A stretch of DNA of 64,000 bases from Bin87 sp965243255 (GTDB taxonomy: Bacteria > Chloroflexota > Dehalococcoidia > Lucifugimonadales > UBA3495). Under the pieces are notes generated by a model, which saw nothing but the letters and a program-made list of their open reading frames with translations, was not told the DNA's origin and searched no databases. A program made the translations under genes and the position numbers. The stretch lies in contig CBDEUH010000004.1 in assembly GCA_965243255.1 (NCBI GenBank), positions 248,001 to 312,000 on the forward strand, given 5' to 3'. Below, piece by piece: positions 1 to 6,984 of the stretch. The number at the start of each line of letters is the position of its first letter. Positions within the stretch are counted from its first letter, which is position 1.

Positions 1-127
1 TTGCGCTTATATCGTCGCTCTCCCGCCCTCGCACGTCGTGGGTGTACAGAAACTGCAAAGCGAGTATTCGGACCTGGCGTTCCGTAGAGCCACCCTGGGC
101 TGTGCGCCATCGAGATCGGGGAGCCAT
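1..127 (-). CDS. nusB: Transcription antitermination factor NusB (N-terminal part, cut by window edge)
   Basis: The minus-strand frame from the ATG at 127 stays open to the window edge (about 42 codons). It reads MAPRSRWRTAQGGSTERQV followed by RILALQFLYTHD, which fits the NusB N-terminal pattern of an Arg-rich start and then an A-x-Q-x-LY helix. NusB binds boxA RNA with S10 (NusE) in antitermination. An AGGA ribosome-binding site lies 7 nt before the ATG. It starts 49 nt after the fabD stop on the same strand, so it is probably the last gene of the yceD-rpmF-fabD operon. Only the first third is visible, so the family call is likely rather than certain. Confidence 0.68.
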   Translation of the reverse strand, partial: MAPRSRWRTAQGGSTERQVRILALQFLYTHDVRGRESDDISA

Positions 128-176
128 GGGCAAATCCTGAAACCGCGCCGCGTCCCTGCCAGGCCAATCGGCGACG

Positions 177-1127
177 CTAGTGCTGATCGGCGACAACCTT
201 GCGTATCGAATCCGGGTCCGACAACGTTAGCGCCTCCACTCCGGGGTCAATTCGACGCACCAGGCTGGACAGCACCCGGGCCGGGCCGAATTCCACGAAC
301 CGGTTTACGCCCGAGTCCAGCATGAAACGCACGGAGTGCTTCCACAACACGCAGTGGCAGAGTCCGGTCAGCAGCTCCTGGCGAGCCTGTCCCGCGTTCA
401 CGATTGCGACTCCGGTAGAATTGGCGATGACGGGGAATCGCGGGTCGCGCAGTTCAATGTCGTCAATAGCGTCGGTCAAGCCTTCCTGGGCCAGCGCCAT
501 CAGCCGGGAATGAAAAGCCCCGCTCACGGCCAGTGGGACCACCTTCTTGGCGCCCCGTGCCGAAGCCAGGTCCATGGCCCGGGCCAGCGCCATCTTGTCG
601 CCACTGATGACAATCTGGTCGTCGGAGTTGATGTTGGCCATCTCGACGCCGGCGTCCTGGGCCACCTGGGCGACTACGTACTCGTCCAGGCCGATTATGG
701 CGGCCATCGAACCCGGTCTTGCTTCCGACGCTTCGTGCATCAACCGGCCCCGTTCCCGGACCAGTTGAATGCCGTCGCTGAAGTCCATCACGCCGCCCAC
801 GACCATAGAGGTGTACTCGCCGAGGCTGTGGCCGGCCACGGCTACGGGCTGCGGGGCCGAAGTGCCCAGGAACTCCTGCCAGGCGCGCCAGATGGCAATG
901 CTCACCGCCATAATGGCCGGCTGCGCATGGGCTGTATCCTGCAACTCTTCCGAGGGGCCCTCAAACATCAGCCGCGTCAGATGCATGCCCAGGCTGTCGT
1001 CCGCTTCCGCGAAGACCTCCCGAGCCGCTTCCGAGGTTTCGTAGAGGGTGCGTCCCATGCCCACCTTCTGGGCGCCCTGGCCCGGAAAGATGTAAGAATA
1101 GATGGGAGCTCGTTCAATGCCAGACAT
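177..1127 (-). CDS. fabD: Malonyl-CoA:ACP transacylase
   Basis: This enzyme transfers malonyl from CoA to acyl carrier protein, committing it to fatty-acid synthesis in the cytoplasm. The protein (316 aa, normal length) has the N-terminal FPGQGAQ motif, the nucleophile elbow GHSLGEY with the catalytic Ser near residue 101, and the GAFHS block with the catalytic His. The frame extends 12 codons upstream, but the ATG at 1127 is preceded by GGAGG at suitable spacing and avoids overlapping rpmF, so I chose it. It lies 19 nt after rpmF. The rpmF-fabD neighbourhood is common for bacterial fatty-acid genes; plsX and fabH, often found between them, are absent. Confidence 0.95.
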   Translation of the reverse strand: MSGIERAPIYSYIFPGQGAQKVGMGRTLYETSEAAREVFAEADDSLGMHLTRLMFEGPSEELQDTAHAQPAIMAVSIAIWRAWQEFLGTSAPQPVAVAGHSLGEYTSMVVGGVMDFSDGIQLVRERGRLMHEASEARPGSMAAIIGLDEYVVAQVAQDAGVEMANINSDDQIVISGDKMALARAMDLASARGAKKVVPLAVSGAFHSRLMALAQEGLTDAIDDIELRDPRFPVIANSTGVAIVNAGQARQELLTGLCHCVLWKHSVRFMLDSGVNRFVEFGPARVLSSLVRRIDPGVEALTLSDPDSIRKVVADQH

Positions 1128-1146
1128 ATCACCGCCCTCCGCATGG

Positions 1147-1326
1147 TTAGACGGCAACCGCACGCCCTCGGTAGTATCCGCAAACAGGGCAGGCGGCGTG
1201 GGGCCGTTTGGCTGCCCGACAGCGCGGACAGCGCGCCGGGCTCATGGGCCGCAGACGGTACGCCGGCGACGAAAGCCGGCGACCCTTGCGGGCCCTGGTC
1301 AGTTTCTTGTTTGGTAGTGCGCCCAT
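1147..1326 (-). CDS. rpmF: 50S ribosomal protein L32
   Basis: This short gene encodes 59 residues starting MGALPNKKLTRARKGRR, the typical basic L32 N-terminus. The C-terminal zinc ribbon is formed by two CxxC pairs (CPRC at about 33-36 and CPVC at 46-49) and ends GYYRGRAVAV, the family's usual G-x-Y-x-G-R tail. It is a structural protein of the large subunit. It sits between yceD and fabD in one minus-strand operon, the classic yceD-rpmF order. All four zinc-binding Cys are present, so it is the zinc-dependent form. Confidence 0.95.
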   Translation of the reverse strand: MGALPNKKLTRARKGRRLSSPAYRLRPMSPARCPRCRAAKRPHAACPVCGYYRGRAVAV

Positions 1327-1393
1327 AGTTTAATTCAGTTCCGTTTTGGGGCGATTGTCCCCTTCATCAAGAAGAAAGCTTCGCCCGGTGTTT

Positions 1394-1918
1394 TCAGGTT
1401 CCAGGTTCAGTGATTAGCGAACGTAACGCCGCCCATCTGGGGTCAATGTCCAAGGTGTAGCAATCACATTTGTTGCGGTTACGGTCGGTTCCGCAGCGGT
1501 CGCAAATGCCAACACAATCCGGTTGGCAAAGCGGTTTCAGCGGCAGTACGGCCAAGGCAGACTGACGAGTTGCCTCCCCCAGGTCCAAAATATGGTCGGC
1601 GCCAATGTACAGCCCCTCCCAGTCTTCCGGCGGCAAATTCCACCGGCCGGTTCTCACGTCAATCTCGGGAAAGTATTCCTCGTCAAGCTCTAATTCCAGT
1701 GTCTGGCCGAAATCAGTCAGGCATCGGCTGCAATCCTGGGCAACCCGGACGGTCAGATGGCCCTGTACCCAGATTCCATGATGGGTGCGAACCATTGTAA
1801 CACTGCCCGAGGCGTAGTCCACCGTGTACTCGGAATCGCCGAACCCTCCTTCGTCGATGTCGAAGGCCCGCTCCGAGCCCGTCGGTTCTTTCAGCAATTG
1901 CGAAACGTTGTAATTCAT
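1394..1918 (-). CDS. yceD: YceD/DUF177 family protein (23S rRNA accumulation protein)
   Basis: A 174-residue protein matching the DUF177/YceD family, which is almost always encoded directly before rpmF, as here. YceD is linked to 23S rRNA accumulation in enterobacteria and plants. Visible features are the mid-protein CSRCL segment preceding an acidic stretch (DEEYFPEID) and the C-terminal cluster CQPDCVGICDRCGTD, the Cys-rich end typical of the family. The start ATG has only a weak ribosome-binding site. A promoter with a 17-nt spacer lies just upstream. It is the first gene of the yceD-rpmF-fabD-nusB operon. Confidence 0.9.
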   Translation of the reverse strand: MNYNVSQLLKEPTGSERAFDIDEGGFGDSEYTVDYASGSVTMVRTHHGIWVQGHLTVRVAQDCSRCLTDFGQTLELELDEEYFPEIDVRTGRWNLPPEDWEGLYIGADHILDLGEATRQSALAVLPLKPLCQPDCVGICDRCGTDRNRNKCDCYTLDIDPRWAALRSLITEPGT

Positions 1919-1962
1919 CGCAGCAACCGTCCGGATTCGGGGGCCTCAAAAATCTTGCGGGC

Positions 1963-1991
1963 ATTATATGCGTGGGATTACCCTCCCGCAA
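1963..1991 (-). promoter_or_regulatory. Promoter of the yceD-rpmF-fabD operon
   Basis: On the minus strand a -35 box TTGCGG (1986-1991) is followed after 17 nt by a perfect -10 box TATAAT (1963-1968). Transcription would begin near 1956, about 40 nt before the yceD start. Prediction from consensus only. Confidence 0.65.
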
Positions 1992-2044
1992 GCAGTTTTC
2001 CACTTGATTTTTAGAATTTTCAATTGCGCTTTCGCCGGCGGATT

Positions 2045-2455
2045 TCAAGGGGTAGAGGCATTGGCGTGGATGTACTCGATAATGTCGTTGGTTGACGTGC
2101 CCGGCCCGAACACGGCAGAGACGCCCATGCCCGCCAGCGATTCCCGGTCCTGCTCAGGCACGATTCCGCCGAGCACTACCAGCACGTCTTCCATCCCTTG
2201 CTCGCGCAGTAGCCGCATTATTTCGGGCAGCAGTTCCATATGCGCCCCGGAAAGAATGCTAAGGCCCAGCACGGCCACGTCTTCCTGCGCCGCTGCCTGC
2301 ACTACCATCCTCGGCGTTTGCCGGATGCCGGTGTAAATCACTTCCATGCCGGCGTCACGCAGCGCGCGGGCAATCACTTTGGCGCCCCGGTCGTGCCCGT
2401 CCAGTCCCGGCTTGGCAACCAGGACGCGGATCGGGTTAGCAGGTGAAACAGTCAT
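2045..2455 (-). CDS. Cobalamin-binding subunit of a methylmalonyl-CoA mutase-type enzyme
   Basis: A stand-alone B12-binding domain of 136 residues. It carries the base-off/His-on signature D-G-H-D-R-G (in KPGLDGHDRGAKV), the SILSGAH loop and the VLGGIVP strand that cradle the lower axial ligand. It matches the C-terminal/small subunit of acyl-CoA mutases that isomerise methylmalonyl-CoA or isobutyryl/hydroxyisobutyryl-CoA. The large catalytic subunit is not in this window, so it must be encoded elsewhere. The frame extends to a TTG at 2476, but the ATG at 2455 has GGGGA about 10 nt upstream and is preferred. It is a single gene, not obviously in the yceD operon. Confidence 0.88.
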   Translation of the reverse strand: MTVSPANPIRVLVAKPGLDGHDRGAKVIARALRDAGMEVIYTGIRQTPRMVVQAAAQEDVAVLGLSILSGAHMELLPEIMRLLREQGMEDVLVVLGGIVPEQDRESLAGMGVSAVFGPGTSTNDIIEYIHANASTP

Positions 2456-2560
2456 GGATTTTGTCCCCGCAGACAAGGACGCTCGGAAAATTCAGGCTCA
2501 TAACGGCGCCCATAATTTTCGCAGATGACCGGCAATGGCGCAAGCGGAACTCCCCAACCG

Positions 2561-2590
2561 TTGACAGTCCCGCCGGAAAATACATATCCT
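2561..2590 (+). promoter_or_regulatory. Promoter of the tRNA-Arg gene
   Basis: A consensus -35 TTGACA (2561-2566) and -10 TATCCT (2585-2590) with an 18-nt spacer end 12 nt before the tRNA 5' end, so transcription would start only a few bases before the mature tRNA. Confidence 0.6.
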
Positions 2591-2602
2591 AACACCGGGC
2601 GC

Positions 2603-2678
2603 GTCCCAGTAGCTCAGTGGACAGAGCGGCTGCCTTCTAAGCAGCTGGCCGCGGGTTCGAATCCTGCCTGGGACGCCA
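2603..2678 (+). tRNA. tRNA-Arg (anticodon TCT)
   Basis: A complete cloverleaf can be folded. The acceptor GTCCCAG (2603-2609) pairs with CTGGGAC (2668-2674), followed by discriminator G and an encoded CCA. The D stem is GCTC/GAGC. The anticodon stem GCTGC/GCAGC holds loop CTTCTAA with anticodon TCT at 2636-2638, reading AGA and possibly AGG codons. The T arm has the invariant TTCGAAT loop. The gene stands alone between convergent-looking flanks, with its own promoter. Confidence 0.97.
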
Positions 2679-3010
2679 TTAATTCCCCAATTCCGGTAGG
2701 AAATCAGCATTTTGCGCTGTTGCTTCCCACTCTGGGATTGGCATAGGGCGTTCATCAATCTGTGAGCGCTGTGGTGCCCTTTCGCACCGCAAACGCCAAT
2801 TGCTCCATCCTGTGGCTGCCGGTGCCGCAAAGCTTGGCGGCATACCTCAGCAGCATTGGCTGGTCCTTCCCACGTACCGGTGGGTCCCCGAAGCTCATCC
2901 TATGCTCAAACGCCTCCACCCCGCTTGACGCCATTTGTCACACACCCTCTTAGATAGGCCGGACTGGAAAAGTGACCGGCATGGGCAACAATTTGGAGAC
3001 GGGGAGGAGC
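2679..3010. other. Intergenic region, no gene recognised
   Basis: About 330 nt between the tRNA and the NHL gene. One open frame of 63 codons (2762-2953, plus) has no ribosome-binding site and no recognisable family. No integrase or attachment-site duplication of the tRNA 3' end is visible. I see no T-rich terminator. Confidence 0.5.
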
Positions 3011-4009
3011 CTACAAGTTTATTGAGGGTTCCTCGTAATCCTTTAGCTTGTTGTAGATTTGAAGCCGGTGATGGTAGGACTCCAAAACTATGATCCGGTC
3101 GTCTCCGTCAACGTTGACAGCCACTGGCCGCCGGAACCGCCATTCAGGCTCCAGATCTGTCCGCCGCCTGGCTTTGATGATATCCGGATTGGCATCGATG
3201 TAGGTCTGGGCCCATGGTGAAGGCTCTTGGGCGTCACCGACCAGCGCCGTAATATATTGGCCGTCAGCAGCGTAGATCTGGACTCGGTGGTTCCCCCAGT
3301 CAGTTACGTAAACATCTCCATCTGAGTCCACAGCCACACCGGATGGCCCTTTGAGCGAACCAACCCCGGCGCTGGAGCCTTCGAACTTAACGAGCAACTC
3401 ACCAGTAGGGGCGAATTTTTGCACCCGGTTGTTTCCCCAATCCGCGACGTAGATGTTGTCCTGACGGTCGATGCAGATGCCCCATGGCATCTCCATATCT
3501 CCGTCACCGTCCCCTCGCTTCCCGAATCTGGACTGAAACTCGCCGATCTGGCTGAAACTCTGCACCCGGTGATTCAGGCTGTCCACCACCCAAACGGTTC
3601 CCTGGGAGTCAAAAGCGATTCCTGACGGTCCGTTTAGCTCCCCGTCTCCGCTGCCGGACCTGCCCCAGTGATATCGATAACTACCCTCTTCACTGTATAT
3701 GGTTACCCGGTTGAGATACTCGTCCGAAAGGAATACTCGGCCGTGACGGTCCAAATCAATTGACCGGGGCCAAACGAAGCCCCCGTCGCCCTCGCCGACG
3801 GAGCCGAACTGTCCTTGAAAATCGTGGTCAAAGTTGATCTTGGTGACACGCTGACCCAATTGTTCCACACCGCGGCTCAACACGTAAATTCGACCGTTCG
3901 GTCCTAGGACGAAATCTTGGGGAGCCCAAAATCCCCTGCCGTCCTGACTGTACATGCCTATGCAGTAGCTGTAGTCATACACCCGGCCGGCGGCGACGGT
4001 GGTCAGCAT
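3011..4009 (-). CDS. NHL-repeat beta-propeller protein
   Basis: A 332-residue protein made almost entirely of NHL repeats. Successive units carry the pattern G-P-S-G-[IV]-A-[FV]-D-x-x-G followed by D-x-x-N-[HN]-R-V-Q, for example near residues 128-150, 170-200 and 215-245. NHL propellers form six-bladed disks that bind proteins, RNA or sugars; no catalytic residues are apparent. No signal peptide is seen at the chosen start, which has GGAG about 8 nt upstream. It is the third gene of the DUF1800-DUF1501-NHL operon, 36 nt after DUF1501. The biochemical role is unknown. Confidence 0.85.
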   Translation of the reverse strand: MLTTVAAGRVYDYSYCIGMYSQDGRGFWAPQDFVLGPNGRIYVLSRGVEQLGQRVTKINFDHDFQGQFGSVGEGDGGFVWPRSIDLDRHGRVFLSDEYLNRVTIYSEEGSYRYHWGRSGSGDGELNGPSGIAFDSQGTVWVVDSLNHRVQSFSQIGEFQSRFGKRGDGDGDMEMPWGICIDRQDNIYVADWGNNRVQKFAPTGELLVKFEGSSAGVGSLKGPSGVAVDSDGDVYVTDWGNHRVQIYAADGQYITALVGDAQEPSPWAQTYIDANPDIIKARRRTDLEPEWRFRRPVAVNVDGDDRIIVLESYHHRLQIYNKLKDYEEPSINL

Positions 4010-4045
4010 ATCCCCTCTCCCGTGAACTATCTTGGGGTCCTGAAG

Positions 4046-5182
4046 CTACACGAAGGACATTTGCTCGAAGTGTCCACCGACGATGGGTACCGGGTCGAGT
4101 CCCAGCCACTTTTCCGCCAAAGTGGAGTAGAAGCCACGGAAATCATAGTTGGGCGCCAGGTCTCCCTGAGTGAGATCCCCCGGTTTCAGGGATGGATAGC
4201 TCCCGTACATTCCACCATTCACCCGGTCGCCAATGGCAAACGCCACCCCAGCCGCTCCGTGGTCGGTACCAGTGCCATTATCGCGGACGCGGCGCCCAAA
4301 CTCGCTGAACAACATAACAACCACCTCGTTTGAGGCGTCGTGCTCACGCAGGTCGTCGAAGAAGTCGCGTATGGCAACGGAAATTTCCGTCCAAAGTTTT
4401 TCATGTGGTCCCAGCTGGTCGTAGTGGGTGTCGAAGGGCCCGTGGGAGGTGTAAAAGACCTGGGTGCCCAGGCCGGCCAGATGCACTTGGGCCACGTCTC
4501 TGAAGCGCCTCGCGATGGCATTATTGGCGTACTCTACGTTTGAAGAATAGGTTTCGGGAGCGACCCGGATGATGTCGGCTCCTCGCAACGCATCCAGCCC
4601 TGCCTGTCCCAGATACTCCATGGTCGGCCCGGTGCCGATGGTGGGAGCGTACATGCGGGCAAAGGTCTCCAACAACTGAATCCGATCCTGCTCGGAGGCG
4701 ATTCCCGGATTTGACGAGAGTACACCGTATGAAGGAAGGTGGTTGACAGAAGTAACAGGAACCCCCTTCATGGCCATTGCCCGAGGCAGGCCCTGGCCCA
4801 AGTTAACTCCTTTCAGCACGTTCTCGCCCCCAGGATCCAAGTCCCGGATGACCTTGGCGAGCCAGCCGTCAATCCCGATGGAATCCGGCTCGCAGGTATG
4901 CCAGATGTCCATGGCGCGAAAGTGCGAACGGGGTGAATTTTCAAACCCGATTCCGTGAATGATCGCCATGTTGCCCTGGTCGTAGATTTCCTTCAACGGC
5001 TCCATACCGCCCCGGAATGCCAGTTGGTCATTTATGGGCAGTATTTGGTCTTCAGGGACATGGACCTTGGGCCGGTTATCCCAATACAGGGGATTGCTAT
5101 AAGGAACAATCGTATTGAGATAGTCGTTGGCCCCAGTTAGCTCCAGCACGACCAGCACGGGCTCTTTATGGGTTGATGTCAT
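4046..5182 (-). CDS. DUF1501 family protein
   Basis: A 378-residue DUF1501 protein, a family related to the alkaline phosphatase/sulfatase fold. The N-terminal strand VLVVLELTGANDYLNT, the HGIGFENSPRSHF block and the C-terminal EFGRR...NGTGTDHG block are the family signatures. DUF1501 proteins are nearly always paired with DUF1800, as here; the biochemical role is not established. The start at 5182 has AAGGA 6 nt upstream; the frame is open further 5' to 5248, but that would overlap DUF1800. Most DUF1501 proteins carry a Tat signal; none is visible here, so export is doubtful. Confidence 0.9.
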   Translation of the reverse strand: MTSTHKEPVLVVLELTGANDYLNTIVPYSNPLYWDNRPKVHVPEDQILPINDQLAFRGGMEPLKEIYDQGNMAIIHGIGFENSPRSHFRAMDIWHTCEPDSIGIDGWLAKVIRDLDPGGENVLKGVNLGQGLPRAMAMKGVPVTSVNHLPSYGVLSSNPGIASEQDRIQLLETFARMYAPTIGTGPTMEYLGQAGLDALRGADIIRVAPETYSSNVEYANNAIARRFRDVAQVHLAGLGTQVFYTSHGPFDTHYDQLGPHEKLWTEISVAIRDFFDDLREHDASNEVVVMLFSEFGRRVRDNGTGTDHGAAGVAFAIGDRVNGGMYGSYPSLKPGDLTQGDLAPNYDFRGFYSTLAEKWLGLDPVPIVGGHFEQMSFV

Positions 5183-5216
5183 TTTAAATCCTTCTACATC
5201 AGCTGTATGCGCTTGC

Positions 5217-6632
5217 CTAGGCAAACTGATACTCTCGCGAGGCAGCAATCAAGGTCAAGATCTTGCTCACATTTCGCATTGTAGCCCTGAATTCTTCGTG
5301 GGTGCTCCAAGCCAGATCGCCACATTTTTCGGCATGGGCAATCAATTCAGAGTGGGTCGCCTTACTGACTTCCAACGGCCCCATCGCATCGAGACAAGCT
5401 TCCACTATCGCCTGGGGGGAACTATTCCCATGCACATGCACATTCACCAACACCCGCTTGACGATAGCCTGCACGCCGGGTAGTGAGACGTCTCCAAATA
5501 TCCTGGCGGCAAAGTTCACCCGGCGCATCAGAACGCCGGGGTCGATCCATTCTGAGCCTGTGTGCCAACCCTCCACGCTGGGAGGATTGAGCAGCGACTG
5601 TCCCTGCCAACCGCACTCCAACGCCAGATTGTTCAATCCTGGCTTGAAGCCTTCATGGTTGCCCGCTATGCGCACAGTGCCAACGATCAGTTCAGCCGGG
5701 CTTTTCACCCGGGCGAAGCGGGCATTCTTGAAGAACTCTGAGTTGAACAACGCTCGTAAAATAGATCGGATGTCGCCACGGGATTCATTGTAGGCATCCG
5801 CCAACAACTCGATGGCTTCAGGGTCAACTGGTGGTGTAACGTTCCAACTGGCGACATGGGGCTCGTCGGCGACGAAGAATCTGTAGAGGTGACGGGCCAG
5901 GAACCGGGCCGTAGCCGGTTGATCCGCAATAATGTCCACGATGTCTTCGCCATTGAAGTTCCCGGTATACCCCAGGAAGGTCTTCTCCCGATCGTCGTGG
6001 TCCTCGGGTTTGTAGTCAAATAGCCAGTGGAACCGACCGTAAGGATTACGGGGAATCTTTGGGGCAATCGTCCATCCGGTAAAGGCCCTGGCTGCCTCCT
6101 TGATATCATCCTCTGAGTAGTTTCCGACTCCCAGGGAGAAGAGCTCCAGCAGCTCCCGCCCCCAGTTTTCATTTATGGCGCCGTCACGATTTCCCTGGTT
6201 GTCCAACCAGAAGATCATGGCTGGCGACTTTGCAACCTCCACCAGGAGGTCGCGGTAAGTGCCCAATCCGTGTTCACGGAAGATGGCAATCTGGCGAGTC
6301 AGCTCCAGTGGATTGTCCACCTTGGAGTTGCTGGTGGCGAACAACTGATGCCAGAAGAGGGCCATCTTCTCTTCCAGAGGACGTTGGGTGTTGATCATCC
6401 GGAACACCCAATTGGCCTGATTTATCGGCAGCGCCCCGGCCCCCTCATAACCCGGGAAGAACCGGTACAGCAGCTCGTCGTCTATGGCCGGTTGCCGCTC
6501 TGGGTACAGAAGCTCCTCGACCACGGCTTCGTAGCCTTTGGAGACACGCTCCTCCAGTTCCTCACGGGTGTCTCCGAAGCCTGCCCGTCTCATTAGATGG
6601 GCCATCAATCGAATGTCTTCCTGGTGGGGCAT
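5217..6632 (-). CDS. DUF1800 family protein
   Basis: A 471-residue DUF1800 protein. It has the N-terminal HLMRRAGFG motif, the WHQLFATS segment, the GRELLELFSLGVGNYSE block and the ARAFTGW motif that define the family. It is encoded first in an operon with DUF1501 and NHL genes. The start at 6632 has GGAGAGG at good spacing and begins MPHQEDIRLMAHL, as in relatives. The frame extends to a TTG at 6716 through a moderately hydrophobic stretch (MLLVGAGLSVLGSMNG) that could be a leader, so an upstream start is not excluded. Function is unknown; the pair is often in Planctomycetes and Chloroflexi. Confidence 0.88.
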   Translation of the reverse strand: MPHQEDIRLMAHLMRRAGFGDTREELEERVSKGYEAVVEELLYPERQPAIDDELLYRFFPGYEGAGALPINQANWVFRMINTQRPLEEKMALFWHQLFATSNSKVDNPLELTRQIAIFREHGLGTYRDLLVEVAKSPAMIFWLDNQGNRDGAINENWGRELLELFSLGVGNYSEDDIKEAARAFTGWTIAPKIPRNPYGRFHWLFDYKPEDHDDREKTFLGYTGNFNGEDIVDIIADQPATARFLARHLYRFFVADEPHVASWNVTPPVDPEAIELLADAYNESRGDIRSILRALFNSEFFKNARFARVKSPAELIVGTVRIAGNHEGFKPGLNNLALECGWQGQSLLNPPSVEGWHTGSEWIDPGVLMRRVNFAARIFGDVSLPGVQAIVKRVLVNVHVHGNSSPQAIVEACLDAMGPLEVSKATHSELIAHAEKCGDLAWSTHEEFRATMRNVSKILTLIAASREYQFA

Positions 6633-6934
6633 TACCGCCTCTCCGTTCATCGAGCCCAGAACACTAAGCCCGGCGCCGACTAGCAGCATATTAGGATTGG
6701 CCGAGTCGAATGTCAACAGAAAGCCGAAGCCGGTAACCGTTCAGAGTTGATGAGGCGAATTTGCCGGGTCCACGGTCCTGCTGAAAACACTGTCGCCCCA
6801 ACTAGAATCCACCGAAGGAAAACGTCGCCGTCCATACCGCGTTTGCGTATCGGTTCCAAGAAGTCCATGCTGTTCTTGGCCGTCGCGTTCCTCCCTTCAC
6901 TGTTTTTCGGGTATTTCCATCGACCACAATGGGT
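6633..6934. other. Divergent intergenic region between DUF1800 and CoA-transferase genes
   Basis: About 350 nt separate the two divergent genes. It includes a possible 5' extension of DUF1800 (to 6716). No convincing open frame or RNA gene was seen; the 77-codon plus-strand frame 6747-6980 lacks a ribosome-binding site and homology. It probably carries promoters for both directions. Confidence 0.5.
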
Positions 6935-6940
6935 TAGAAT
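6935..6940 (+). promoter_or_regulatory. -10 box upstream of the double CoA transferase
   Basis: TAGAAT, within GGGTTAGAAT, sits 44 nt before the ATG. The same TAGAAT hexamer precedes several other genes in this window (near 11248, 28224, 32174). No good -35 box is visible. Confidence 0.4.
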
Positions 6941-6984
6941 AAGGCGTGTTTACCTTCATTCATCCATAGCTGGGAGGTGATCCG

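Noticed and set aside
2762..2953. Small gene next to tRNA-Arg
   Set aside because: 63 codons, no ribosome-binding site, no family; could be random in this GC-rich region.
6747..6980. 77-codon frame upstream of the CoA transferase
   Set aside because: No ribosome-binding site or homology, and it spans the promoter region.
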